From Klebsormidium nitens (lineage: Eukaryota; Streptophyta; Klebsormidiophyceae; Klebsormidiales; Klebsormidiaceae): DNA of 64,000 bases. A program made the translations under genes and the position numbers. The stretch covers positions 57,919 to 121,918 of the forward strand of contig DF237050.1 in the NCBI GenBank assembly GCA_000708835.1. The letters are read 5' to 3'. This document shows, in pieces, positions 46,162 to 59,200 of this stretch (position 1 is the stretch's first letter; each line of letters starts with the position of its first letter). Under the pieces are notes generated by a model. That model was given only the letters and a program-made list of their open reading frames with translations. It did not search any database and was not told the origin of the DNA.

Positions 46162-47164
46162 TTGCCGTTGGGGGTCGGTTGCATTCGTCATAGGCGCCAC
46201 TTGAGGCCGACAATCCGTGACTGGAGCACACACAGCGAATCCCCGCTTACATAGTTATAAAACAACAGAAGTGCCTCAGTGCCTCCCATTGGACAACAAT
46301 TACGTGGTATGGAGCTGTATATTGACGCACGCCGTTACTTAATCCACACTGTAAGCTCGACGTCCATGCTTCCTATTGTGTTCATTGAATTCGATGGTTG
46401 TCCGTTCCAGCTTTGCCAGGCTTTGAGCTTAGGCCGGCCAGCGCTGGTTTTATAACCAGGAATGGGTGCGACTTACGGCTCAGAGGTCATGGGTCATGCG
46501 TGCGCCGAAGGGCCACGAACCCAGCATAGTATATTCATCAATCCATGCATTACTAAACTGATCCTGCCACACTTGTGCACCGTTGAGCAGGACCGTCTTT
46601 ACATATGCGTACCTGTAGACGCAATTGGATTAATGATAATATCCGCATACGTCGTGCAGTCGCGTTGCAAATACTAGATTTCCATATTGCACTAGGATCC
46701 GTCGTTTTCTCATTGCCGCCTACCCGTTTAGCGGCATATCCTGTCCGCATCTTGATCTGCAATTTCGACGAGCTCAGTAAACGTAAAAAGTAGTGAAGTC
46801 GAAGCTAGTTTCAATGCAGCGATTGGTGCGTACATGAGATCAAACACATGCAATCTAGCGAATTGCTATTTGAAATGCAGAAGCCTGAAGAGCAGCAGAT
46901 AGTGCTACGTCTTGCATATCTCCATGTACGTACAGCGACGGACGGTGGCTCCAGAGCGAAGGACTTTAAAATAGATATACCTGATCGTATTCTGCGACGT
47001 CAACCGTAGCAGAACTGAGAGAGGAATCCGTGACTTGGCGGACTGTGCGCGAACTCGACATTCTATAAGACGTCCGTCCCGTCTTGCAGCGTCCAAATGA
47101 ATCAAATCTCGAACTTAGGAATCTAGCGTCATGGGTTGTTTGCTGCGTGTCGTCGCCCCCGCGG
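46162..47164. other. Convergent intergenic region
   Basis: It separates the 3' ends of the RlmN-like gene (+) and the first GT34 gene (-). No coding frame with family features was seen. Confidence 0.45.
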
Positions 47165-50100
47165 CTAGATCTCCTGTATTTCCTCGGTGTCCACGCTCTT
47201 ATGCCTGAGCTGGAACCTCTCCAGCACCTGGTTGTCCGCGAAGCGGTACAGCCGGTCAAAGGTGTCCATGCACGCCTCCTTTTGCCCCTCGTCAGCGTGC
47301 TGCACGTGGCAGAACTTGCACCCCGTGAAGTGGGAGATGAACGGCCGCCACGTGGCTGGCATGCTTGCGTCGGCATCCTCGAGCAGCTGGTCTAGCGGCT
47401 GAGAGACTAAAACCCACCTGGATAAAGCAGATAGGAAGTATCAGAGTGATATTGAAGATGACAAAATCACAGCTGAATCTGCTGGGACCCTGGACTCGTT
47501 CTTGGTTTTGAGGCAGCCGCTGTTCGGATTGCAGTGGACCCACTATAGCCGCAGCTTTGAAGCTTTATTGTAGACGAGCCATCGGATCGAGTAATGATCT
47601 GGTATTGATACACTTCCGCACTGTTTCAAAGAAGGAATCATACCGAAAGTGATGTGTTCCCTGGAAGTAGACGCAACGGCAAACAGAATCGTGCACGTAC
47701 TTAGATCATTCAGTCTTGAGAGCCCAAGTATTGGGGGAGACTGAAAGACAAGAGATATGTATGTCCTTCATGCTCTGCCATACTGATGAGTTTATCCAAT
47801 TATGAAACACCTTCCGGACTTTATGATGAAGAGAACTCGACTGAGTACTTACTGGGTTCCTCGAGCAGTTTGACTCACCAGTTGTGGTACATGCTTGTTG
47901 TGTCTAGTAAAGTCTTCTCCTTCCAGAGATGTGGCTGGGTGGCCATCAGGTAGATAAGGGTCGTCTGATCGTCGGCGGGCCACTCTGGGCACAAAAGAAC
48001 GCTCTGTCAGCATTGTCAGGATCAAACAACAACATATTCAGACTTTACAGCTGATTTCCACGTTGGATCCCAAAAAAGTCTGTATGGACGGAGATTCGTA
48101 AGCGTTCCCTACTCACGGAAAGATGGGCTCAGAGCAACTCGTTGCTCTACAAAAGTTGAAAAGGCACAAACCCAGTCACATTCACGGAGCGCTGCTCACA
48201 ATCTGCGGTCTCAATAGAAATTGTAAGACAGATACAGAGTGCTCGTGTCCTCCCATTCCCATACTTCTCACGTACAACAGCTCCGCATAACAACAAGCAA
48301 ATGACCGCACCTTCGTGCTTTCCTTGCGCAAACTTTTCCGTTGACTTACAGTCAGATCATGCACCAATCTCGGCTGTTGATCCTTCCGGCCGGCTTCAAG
48401 CCGGGGACACATGGGGCTTTGAATGTCAGCCGTGGAGAGCCCAGCAGCCCAAAGTCGATCCTGAGTCGTTGAAGCCGCGAACTGGCGCCCAGCTAAAGCG
48501 GGTCTCACCATGTGAAAAATCGGAATAGAGGTCGACAGATGATAAGGAATCTTCAGGCTTTTAGGCAACCTTTCCCCCCTTGTGAAACCTGTGATAACAC
48601 AAGATTGACTACCAACCCCCCTCAACGAAGAGCACGCGGTTCATTACCTTTGCCGTGGCTCGCTTCCGCCCTGCCTCGGAGCACCTTGTTGAGCAGCAGC
48701 CCGGTGTCCCGCCGCGTGGTGTACCTGTTCCCGAGCGCCATGGTGGCGTCCAGCAGATCCACCGACCACTGACAATTACGAATCAAAAAGGCGCCCGTGT
48801 TCAGGCCCAGCCAGTCGGGCTCCTCAAATACCTGCGGCGCAAGTGGGAGGAAGGCGGGCTGTAGCATTCCGTTTCAACCGTCCGGAAGTAGTACACGTTG
48901 CGAAAACGGAGAAGCGTCCGCGGAAAAACTCCGCGGAAACACGTCCGCAAAAACTTCTCGTTTGAACCTCGATTTGTTGCTCGAATTTGCGACGAGTGGT
49001 CTAGGGCTCATTGGACTGGAGCTTTCCCAGCGACTAGTTCCATGGAGAAGAGTTTCCTCCACGTCCAATCAGACAGACCTTTCTAGTGTGGAACGCGACG
49101 GTTGTGGAGCCCTTGTTATAAGCAGGAAGTGGCCATGGGAAGGTGATATGCGAGGAATATGCGGTCTCGATCGCATTTCCCTAAATGCAGATTCGAAGGA
49201 CGTTAATCTTGAGTTGAGGGGCTAATCTATTGGCAACAAGTTACTTCAATCTCGCTCTAGCAAACAGAATTGTTAAGATCGCTCAGGCCATGATATTCTC
49301 TGGAAACTTGTCGCCCTTGCTTAGAACCAACAGCAGACCCGGGACTGAGGCAACTGGTGACAGCAGCATAGGAGCGGCGGAAGGTGATAACCGCAAAGCT
49401 TCCAGTGTTTGATTAATGCTTGAGCCTCGCTTCAATCCACGATAAAGTTTCTGTGTCCTGAGCTGGTAACTGGTGTCTTGTGCACCGAGGCAGCTCACGG
49501 CTGTGGCGTTCCCCGACAGCACCAGGTTGTAGTCAGTGTACTCGTCCAGAGGGATCCCCCGCGTCATGTCCGTAAAGATGGCGTCGCAGTCCACCCACTG
49601 CACCGACCAGCAGAAAGGATTGCACGTGAGCCCACTTTCTTGAGAAGTTGAAACCCACGCTTTGAAAACCGTGCTTTCATGCCAGGAAAGCCGTATCATT
49701 CTGGCAACCCATTCCAAGCAAAGAACACCGTTGATATACAGGAATCGTGTACGAACGCGTAAACGGGGTGGCACACCAGCCTTGCGGCTTGTCATTCTCC
49801 CAAGACTGGGAAGCTTTTAAGCCGTATCTTAACAATGAAGTCAAACACGTGCCTCTGACGTACTTGTTCAGGCAGCGTGAGGCCAAGCCGACAGAACGCT
49901 CCGTTGAGCCTCTGCTAAAACTGTGACAGATGCAAAAGACGTGGCGGATACAAAGGCCACCAGAGAAGGTTGATAAGAGACGGCGCGTCACCATGAACCA
50001 CTCGATAGTGGGGTGGGTGTGCATCAGTTTCTTGAGCAGCGGCAGCTTGACCCAGTAAATATCGTACGCGTCGTCAAACGTCTCCATGGCGTAGTACAGT

Positions 50101-50866
50101 GGAATGTCGTGCAGCCTGGACCGGAAGGGAATGGACGAGTGCAGATTGAAAACAAAAATAAAGGGTACTCTCCAATGAAAGGGTTTCTTTGATGTTGACT
50201 AGTACCCAGAAAAAGAGATCCGTGATACCGAGAGGACGGAAGGTTGTCCCAGGGATCCTATTCTGGCTCCCCTCGCAGACCAGTGCTTAAGCCGAGTGCT
50301 TTACATGCCGCAATGGCGTTCGTTGCGCGCTTAATCGTGCCTTCAATCTTTTGAGCTTCTAGAATCTACGAGCTTCAAAGACCGACAGCGCAAAGTTATG
50401 CTCAGCGTCATTCTCTGAAGTGTATGGTAACCCAGATCATGACGGTCATAGACAAAACAAAAAGCAGAGGATTAGACTCCAGATTTTCAAGAAGAGTACT
50501 GCCTTGAACCGCTAATTCAGATGGTCAGAATGGCTCGTAAAGGACTTCACACGCTGACCTTGCATAGTCCACCTTGTTCTTGAGCGATCGGATTAGAATC
50601 TCCGCGCCCCGAGCGCTGCTGCACGGCCGTCCGTCCGTCCCGGTCACCAGCATCAGCCTCACGCCATCTGCAGCGTTGTCAGTGCCTCCCTGATCGACGG
50701 TTCCAATCGCGGGAGGAAGCTTTGCACCGATCAAGGCCGGGAGCTTTGATCGCCTGTAGTTAGCAAGCGTGATTGCCCCCACGCATATAACCAGAAACAT
50801 ACAGAAGTGGAAGAACGGCCGCTGCATCTTCTTTTCCTTTGTGAAGAGTGTTGGCTTGAATGCCAT
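47165..50866 (-). CDS. GT34-family glycosyltransferase, copy 1
   Basis: GT34 enzymes are type II Golgi proteins that add alpha-1,6-xylose to xyloglucan or alpha-1,6-galactose to galactomannan. Minus-strand exons: 50866-50559, 50115-49992, 49597-49499, 48831-48648, 47984-47879, 47417-47165, joining to 357 aa in frame. Features: a short basic cytosolic tail and one signal-anchor helix (about residues 18-36); RLMLVTGTDGRPCSSARG; LKNKVDYAR; YDIYWVKLPLLKKLM; HPTIEWFMWVDCDAIFTDM, where D147-C-D149 is the metal-binding DxD; NLVLSGNA; WLGLNTGAFLIRNCQWS; the ADDQ block; and FISHFTGCKFC...FADNQVLERF..RHKS at the end. Domain order and length are complete. The acceptor and donor sugars cannot be read from sequence. 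Copy 2 lies directly upstream in the same orientation, about 1 kb away. Confidence 0.92.
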
Positions 50867-51871
50867 GCTGGAAATAGAGTGGAGGGAGCAGAGCTTCTAA
50901 TTACAAGGGGAGCTTCTAGAGAATGCTGAGCTTCGCATGGAGAAGCTTTCGCGATTGCCCGATCTTGACGAGAGACAAAACGCGCAGACTCAATCTGAAA
51001 AGTGAACCTGAGTCGCTCATGCCAGTCGTTCAGACTCGACGTGAATAACAAACAACTAACCGCCCAGAAGCAGAGAGTGCCCAACGAACTGTTCATCATG
51101 TGGTGCGGCGACCTTTTGATCATCTGAAAGTAACCCGCATTATTTAAGTACTGAATCAGGATGCACGCCGTTCGGCTCGTTGCCGTCTTTCTCAAGGAAG
51201 TTCTGAGCCGCACCGTTCAGGTCGAGAACTGACGGACCTCGCGGGTGGTCCATCACGGAGGACTCCGAGAATCAAAGGCGCGGGTGGGCGGTAATATCGA
51301 TGACGGCCGCTCTTTGAAAAGAGCAGCGTATATGCTTGGATTTATAACATAAAGCACCTCGAACGAATCACGGGTGTCACTTTCACGGCGCCCAGCTCAA
51401 TTGCAGACGTCCCCTTCAATTTATGCTTGAGATTGACGTAAGTCAAATATAACCTCATCAGTTGTACTTCGATCACTGAGATTTGTCCTTGATGGACCCA
51501 GAACTGAGATCCTCCTGGTGGTCCGGGAGGAATCGTATTTCACGGCCGAACGGCTCCATTGCGGGAAGAGACGTGGATTGAAGACGAAGAGAGAGTTGGT
51601 TTCATCCGAGCTCTAGCAGAAGAATTTGCCGTTCGGGGCCCCCAGTACATGTGTTTTGCAGTCATACAGACAGGATGTACCAAATGCATATCATGAGTGT
51701 TTGCAATGTGGGGAGCTGATCTGAGCTGATCCCGTCGAAGAAATGATTGTCTATGTATCTTTTCAGAATAATATATTTTTCAGGGAATCTGGGTGTATCT
51801 ATCATCCCCGTCATCGAATCAATCCGCCCACCCTTTTTTATACTGGTCTTACTATCTGATTGAGGGGAAAA
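50867..51871. promoter_or_regulatory. Spacer between the two GT34 copies
   Basis: About 1 kb holding the 3' end of copy 2 and the promoter of copy 1. The minus frame 50731-51213 overlaps copy 1 in another frame and is not supported. Confidence 0.35.
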
Positions 51872-54800
51872 TTATGCACGCGGCTCAATTGCTTCGATTG
51901 CTTCGTTGTCCACACTCTTGTGCCTGAGCTCAAAGTTCTCCAGCACTTGGTCGTCGGCAAAACGATACAGCCGATCAAAGGTCGTCAAGCAGTTCTCAAC
52001 CTGGCCCTCGTGTGCGTCGGCGTCTTGCATGTTGCAAAACTTGCACCCTGTGAAGTGAGAAATGAACGGTCGCCACTTGGACGGCCCGGGCGCGCCGTCC
52101 TCGCCCGGGAGGATCTGCGGCAGCCGTTGGGCGACTTCGACCCACCTGGAAGACAAGGGGCAATTCTCTGTCTGCTCTAAGTATGGCAGGGGATAACCGT
52201 CCGTTTCCTTGTTCCGTAGAGCTCTTGAAAATTCTAAGTTCTCAACTTCGGAGTCCTTCTTGTCACATTCCGCTCTGCTGCGTTCGCTCTTTGACGGGAT
52301 GTAGCGAACAGGGGCCGTGGCTTCGGAGCACATGTCTCCGCCAATGAAAATTTTCTCGTGTTTGCAGGGTGTGATCTTAGGCCACGGAAGTCGGGGTTGC
52401 GCGTGACCAGACTCAAAACATGCAAGCGCTAAGCGGGAGGGGGGCGAACTAAAGAAAAGAGCAGTCACGACCAAGTTTCACGCTCTGAAACGGACAACTC
52501 AAATTTGCCTGGCAAGTTTGCCACGTGGAGCGACGGAAGAGAAGCTTCGATCCACTATGAAGCTCCGATTGCATAACGAAGCGCAGACTTTCAGATTGTA
52601 AAGATTCTGCAGTTCGGGGATGCCGTTTCCTAGAAAACTTGGCTCACCAGTTGTGGTACATTTTCGTGGTGTCCAAGTACGTCTTTTCTTTCCACAGATG
52701 CGGCTGTGTGGCCAAGAGGTAGATAAGCGTCGTCTGATCGTCAGCGGGCCACTCTGCGAAACGACACAAAGGAACAGCGGTATCAGCGCTTCAGCACACC
52801 AAGGAGTGGGTCAGCACCGTACTGTAAAGCTCCGCTAAAACACTTCGTCGGGCAGCCATTACCAGTTTACATACATACTCGACGCTGAGACCTGGGGGCC
52901 GCTCGTATCTGTCTAGTTAAGCACAAATCGCTTGAAGAGAGCCGCTCGAAGCTAATACATCCGAATCTCATCAGTAGCAAATGGGTCCTTGATTCGGAGG
53001 ACTCATATTTGGCAAGAAGTCTCCACTCCCGCAGGCAAGTGCGCGGCCTTTCAGCTTCCTGCGCGCTTGCGCGTTTCGACTTCCTCACGACCGTGAAATA
53101 GGCCAATCTCGGGTCTGATGAGCACTTCCTATGGGCATTCTTTCTCTTTCTTATGGGCATTTTCTTTTATAGCGAACCAAATCATATAGACAACATGAAG
53201 ACGCGAACTGCTAACCGTGGTCCCCGCTCGCTTCCGCCCTGCCTCGGAGCACCCTGTTGAGCAGCAGTCCGGTGTCCCGCCGCGTGGTGTACCTGTTCCC
53301 GAGCGCCATGGTGGCGTCCAGCAGATCCACCGACCACGCACAGTTGCGGAGCAAAAAGCCGCCCGTGTTCAGGCCCAGCCAGTCGGGCTCCTCAAACACC
53401 TGCCGAGTGACGGACGAGGATCTGGTTCTTTGTATGCAATCTTTTGCAAAGAATCCTGGGAAGAAAGCCCGAGAGCCATGTCCGTCTTTTCAGGAAGATG
53501 ATTACAGGGAGATAATCACGTTGAGCTCGACCCTTGACAAGCTCGTAATGCAGGTACGTACCAACGTCCCGCTCCTCCGTTTCTAGTACGAGACTGAAGA
53601 TATGGCGCCCCAGACAGCGGAAATTGATCGAAATTGTGCAGTTGGGAAGCGCTTTTAAAGGGCGCTGATCAGCTGAGTCCGCCCCGCCGTAGCGATCTGA
53701 GCATCAGACTCGTCCTTACGCTGGTCGAAACAAACAGATGCAGTTACTTACGGCTGTGGCGTTCCCGGAAAGCACCAGGTTGTAGTCGCCATACTCATCC
53801 AGTGGAACGACCCGCGCCATGTCTGTGAAGATGGCATCGCAGTCCACCCACTGCACAAAATCGGAGTGACTGTCAATACTTCAGACTTAGTCGGGTCTCT
53901 TCTAGATGTTGTCTGCAAGCAATATGACATCTTGAGATTTCCTGAACGGAGAAAGCTTCTAACACGACTATTAGAGGTTTGGATGTCAGCGATCGTGCTC
54001 CACAACTTGAAGGAAGTCCTGTGCATACGGTCTACCGGGCCCATTGCTCACTGACAGCACAGCTGCAACCGACGAAGATTGCTCTTCTCGAAACGAACAA
54101 GAAACAGCATTGGAAGAGGGAGCCGCCAGAGGGCTCAAACAGGAAATCTTTTGCCGAAAAAGAACAATAAAGGAGCCGGGAGTCACCATAAACCATTCAA
54201 TAGTGGGGTGGGTTTGCATCAGTTTCTTGAGCAGCGGCAGCTTGACCCAGTAGATGTCGAAAGCGTCGTCGAAAGCCTCCATGGCGTAGTACAGCGGAAT
54301 GCCGTGCAGCCTGCGGGGAGCTTAGAGCCAGATGTGATTACCAGGCTCGGCACTGAGGCGTTCAAAGCAGTCGCGAGCTCGTTCCCAACCCGAACGGTTG
54401 CAGTACGTGGCATGCTTTGAGACCAACTCCGGGCCATTTTGAAGTTTCAAGAAGCGCCGAGGATACACGTTTCTTTGGACCTGCTCAAAAAGCCTAACAA
54501 CTCCCTACAAATCAGCCTTCTGCTGCCATCATTTCTCACGCCTCTACCGCCGATGTTGCAACCATCCGCATCTGGTACAGGAGAGCAACGTACAACGTGA
54601 CTTTCCCGTCAAAGACTGCGTTACTCGGGCAGAACTAGCCAGGGTTATTGTAGCGGCCAGCCCAGCTCACCTAGCATAGTCCACCTTGTTCTTGAGCGAC
54701 CGTGTCAGAACCTCGGCGCCCCGGGTCGTGCTGCACGCCCGGCCGTCCGTCCCGGTCACCAGCATCAGCCTGGTCCTTCCCCCGCCCCGTTCTCCACCGT

Positions 54801-55086
54801 CGATGCTGCCCTCACCCACGGCATCAACGGTCCCAGTCGTTGGAGACCCTTCCCCATCGGTGAGGTCAGGGAAGTGGGCCAACCGCTTATCCATAGCGAG
54901 CGTGATCACAAACGCAACGAGGAGCAGAATGCCAGCAATCTGTAAGAAAGATTGCCTCCTTTTGATCTTTTTGATGTCGTCAGTCACGAACGTCATTCTA
55001 GGTGACATGATGGAGAACAGAACGGACGCCCATTTGAGGTGGGTGCCACTCCGCAGCGGTTTCCGGTCATCTTGTGACGGGGCCAT
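51872..55086 (-). CDS. GT34-family glycosyltransferase, copy 2
   Basis: This is a paralogue of the neighbouring copy with the same intron positions. Minus-strand exons: 55086-54671, 54310-54187, 53850-53752, 53399-53216, 52753-52648, 52145-51872, joining to 400 aa in frame. The N-terminal cytosolic part is longer than in copy 1 (about 46 residues, basic near the membrane) and is followed by one signal-anchor helix at about 47-65. The stem then carries acidic and Gly-rich sequence. Conserved blocks match copy 1: RLMLVTGTDGRACSTTRG, YWVKLPLLKKLM, WVDCDAIFTDM (D183-C-D185), WLGLNTGGFLLRNCAWS, ADDQ, FISHFTGCKFC, FADDQVLENF. A shorter start at ATG 55008 would give 374 aa and still include the helix. 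The frame upstream of 55086 lacks an ATG, and a GTGAGT near 55120 on the minus strand hints at a 5' UTR intron. Substrate is unknown. Confidence 0.9.
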
Positions 55087-56281
55087 CTTGATCAGAGGGG
55101 GGGCCGGTCTTGCGTGCAGAGACTCACCCAATGGAAAGCGCGTAATGAATCCCTGATTAGTGAGTGCGGACCCACTGCAAGGATAAGTTGCGGCGGCTGA
55201 TTATGGAGCGAGATTGAATGACGAGAGAAAGAGCTGCGAGCGATTGATGGGAAAGGCATACAAATTAGAAAAGACCGGCTCGCCAAACTGGGAGCGAAAG
55301 ATGGCTCGACAGAGATCAACGAATGCCTCGCTCAATACATGATCCACATGAAGTGTGCCAGGCTGCCCGTCACTTTCAATGTCGCCCCCGATATGGAAAG
55401 GCCGAGTCGAATGTTTGTCTCCAGAAACGACGCGACTGGAGCCTCGCTCGAGGTCCAGAATCCCGCACAAGAAAGCGCGCACTGCACTTTTGGGCACAGT
55501 GCCTTGAAAGTATAAGCAGGATACATACGTTCAGGGAATCAGTATCTGGCTTTTTCAAGGCTTGCTGATTGGCCTCGAAAGGTACGTAAATCAGGGTAGA
55601 ACGACAACTATGCTTATGGTACCTTCTGGATGCTGCTACGAATGAAGTCAAAGTCTTAGCTGGGCCGTCCGTAAGCAATAGCTTGCTGCGCACGACAAAC
55701 AGCCGGCCTGGCAGAAGTAGCAAGCCTGATGCGAGGTTGGCAGATCTCGAAAGCCACATCCAGCAGGTCTTGTGCCAGCCCTCCAATGATTCTTCTTCAA
55801 ACGTATAGAAGGTGTGATCAGTCGGCGGGCAGTCGGCCTGGAATTACGCCTCCACGAGGCCGCGCCCGCGCCCGCGTTGGAAGTCCGCGCGGCCGCCGGG
55901 GGTTCCGGCCTAACGCCGACGGGGTGTCCCACCGTACGATTGGCGTAGCTCTAATCTACGGCTTCAGGTTGCTTCTTGTTGGTCTTCGGCACAGACGATC
56001 AGCCGTTGGATTCAGAGTGGTGCGCCAATCGTAGGGCTCCAAGGCGCGCATGGTGAGGCATGGCGACGTGGTCAACCAACGAAGCAGGATTGCAGGGTTG
56101 CGCGCAAACATGGCCGGGGGCTCCGGCTCAAAGCCAACTGCTAAGCCAACGAGAGCCGTGTAGCCTGTAAGATTGCCGCTGTGCGCAGGAAAGCGTTCTC
56201 CTAGGTACCTCCCAACTTAGGTCGTAGACGTCTGTTTGAGTTCATCAACTCAGTCTGCAGGTTCCTCCTGGCAGTGTCACG
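55087..56281. promoter_or_regulatory. Divergent promoter region, GT34 copy 2 / ABC transporter
   Basis: A 1.2-kb region between two genes read away from each other. It includes a GC-rich section (about 55840-55925) and two similar GCCGGGGGYTCCGGC blocks at about 55894 and 56112. The frames crossing it (for example 55376-55786 on the minus strand) show no family features. Confidence 0.4.
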
Positions 56282-59200
56282 ATGGCCGCAGCGGCGTCCC
56301 TGAGGGGGCTTCAAAGCAGCCCACACTTTTTCAATGGCACGCCAAGGAGGCGGCCCCTGCCTGCGCATGCAGCGCTTGAGCAGGCCTTGCGAAGGACGCC
56401 ACTTTGCGGCGTCTCCAGAAACTTTACTAGCACACACGAAACGGTGTTCCGGAGATCCCCCCTTGTAGAAAAAGCACCACCACTTATTTTGAAAGAGCCC
56501 AATGCTGTGTCTCAGTTCACACGAGAAAGCTTGAATCACACCCATCGTCGCTCCCGGAAAGTGCAGACGTGCGTCGCTTCGGCTTCAGCAGGGGCCGCGG
56601 TCGCAAACGATTTTCAGTATCCAGGGTCCCAACCTGCAATCACACACGCTCTGTCAGACGAGCTTCCCGTCCGCCTGCCCCCGCCCCCGTCAGACTCCTC
56701 TATCCTGAGCATCTTCCCTTATCTGTGGAGACTAGCTACGGCGGACAAATCGCTGCGGTGGAGAGTTGCGTTGTCCCTGATTCTCCTTGTGGGGGGCAAG
56801 GTGCGTCAGTTAACTTCGCGTGTTGTGGTCAACTTTCAGTGGGTGGTTGTGTTGTTGCTCCCGAGTTTGACAGGCCCTGATTAGTTCTCTTTAAAAAAAT
56901 CCATTGGCTTAAAGGCCCTCTTGGGTGTGAATAAGAGCGGTCACCCTGGTCGTTATGTATCTTCTGGAAATGTTTCAACAGGCTTTACGTTCCCTCATGC
57001 CTTCAACTAGTCACCACCTTTTGAGAGCCATGACAAAAAGGGATTGGGGGTGGGGCCCATTTTTAAATTGTCGTTCAATGTTTTCTGGCAATGAGAAGCA
57101 ACACTTTTTGGGGATAAGCTTTTTGATATGTCGTGTCGGGCTAGAAGTCCTTGCAATGATTCAATACTTCTAAAGAATCCTCTGAGATTTTCGAGTCAAC
57201 TTTTGAAGAACCAGAAATCTGGACAGTACTTTGGAAATGACCAGCCGCCCACTTGTTGAGAATGATGCTTGAATCTGACCAGCCATTTGTCATACCTTGA
57301 GATGGGAAGGTCATGGGGCTTGAAATTGTATATCAGCAAATGCCTCCAAGGAACGTAGGGCCTTCCAATTTTCATACCGACAATACTCCAGGCCCCCGCC
57401 GAGCAGCCAAGCGAGCATCACCACAAGACTTTGCAATACGTGTATTGTTGACCTGATGCAGGCGGCCGGTCTGGCGGGCCCAGTGCTGTTCAAGCGGGGT
57501 ATGGATGTTTTGTCAGAGTCTAGCAAGGCGCAAGGGTACTCTCAGGCTACCATGTATGCGGCGGTCTCGGCGCTAGTCCTCTCTGGAGTGTCCAAGGTGA
57601 GAGATTCCTTAGAATTCTTCTGAAGCGAAAGTTCGAGGTTGCGCCCGACTGACGGAGAGAGTCGCACGACCACTTCTTAACAGGTCAATTGAGTCCAGGT
57701 AATTCGAGGCTGGTTGTTACTGAGAAGGAGACCGGCCTCGATAACACGGTTGTAGAACGATAATCATCTCATTTGCAAGCATTAACGTCCACTTTTCACC
57801 CGCTCTGCCCCACTTACTTGTACGGGAACCAAAATCCGCTGTGGATTGAAGCAGGACGGATATGCTGTCTCCTTTTAACATTTTCAGGGCCAAGAATCAA
57901 CAAGCCCGGGGAAGCACGGTTCGTGATCTGTTCTGTCAAGTACAATCAGGTCTGAGTTGAGATTGGGATCCGACAGAGTAAAACAAAAAAGTCGTTATAT
58001 AACACATCAGGTTGACCGAGAGAGAGGATTTGACTTGTCTTCAGCGCAGGTTCTGCACCCGGCGGTTAACTTACAGTAGCGCAGCGTGGCCAGCAATGAG
58101 ATGACGAAGCTACTGTTGCTATCTCAGGGCATCAGCGGCATTTGTAACGAGGCGCGGTACACTGTGTTCAGCCCCGTGGGGCAGGCAACTGGTCGGCGTG
58201 TCGCGATGCACTTCTTCGACCACATTCTGCATCTAGATATGGCGTTTCATCTGGAGCGCAAGACGGGGGCGCTTTCCACGATCATGGAGCGCGGCAAGCG
58301 CAGCGTCACCATGATCTTCCGGGCGATCGGTGAGCCATGCCTGGTTGACGTTTGTCGTCCTTTTCTGGATTTGAAGCTAACTCGAAGGAGACGAATGCTT
58401 GACATGGTAGTTTGAACCCGATGCTGTTGCTGTTTCCGGTTGGGTTCGCAACGTTGTTGTGAGTTTGAATGGTCAACTTTGCGATTCGAGTATTGGTCTA
58501 GCTTGAACACGAGGAAATGTGTGAAGTTTAGAAAAGAAGCAGCGGGAGCTTTGTTGTCCTACGTCGACTTCAAATCTTTTGCTAGCTCCCTTGACGAGCA
58601 AATAGCAATCCATTAATCGAAATGTATATGAACTGACGTCTTCCTGTCATGCATCCGCTCGCTTTGAGGTTAACTCACCCTTGCTCGCTTTAACCTTCTC
58701 TTTCTCTGAAAGCAATAGCTGCCTTCGTTTCTGGCCCCAACGAGTCTCATGGCGCAGGGTCTCAGTGGGAACACCGTGGTCGTATGCAAGTGCAACGCAA
58801 GTAAAGCCCACGCCTCGAATCGGTCTCGTGCAGTGTTTACGCTGGTGCCGACCGTGGTGGAGCTAGTCCTGGTGTGCGGTCTGCTGGCTAAGCAAGTCAG
58901 CACCGCGTTTGCGGGGGTCGTCCTGCTGACGTTTGCTGCTTACGTCGCGTGGACGGTGGCGCTGACGAAAGCGTCCATGGCCAGCAGGAAAGAGGTGGGT
59001 TTTGACTAGCCGGGTTACGCTTCGATACCTCGAGATAACCCAGTTTTTAATCACTGATTCTGTTCGTTGTAATTACTCGAGCAAGCGTCTTGGAAAGGAT
59101 CGCCACTGACGTCTGTTTGCCAAAATCACGGGGTTAAATACGTGGGACCGACCCAACTGCGCCGAAAATCTTTAAAGCCACGTTGTAGACCGTTCAAAGC

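Noticed and set aside
55376-55932. Minus frames of 136 and 94 aa upstream of GT34 copy 2
   Set aside because: They lie in the divergent promoter region, have no family motif and show no consistent splice structure.
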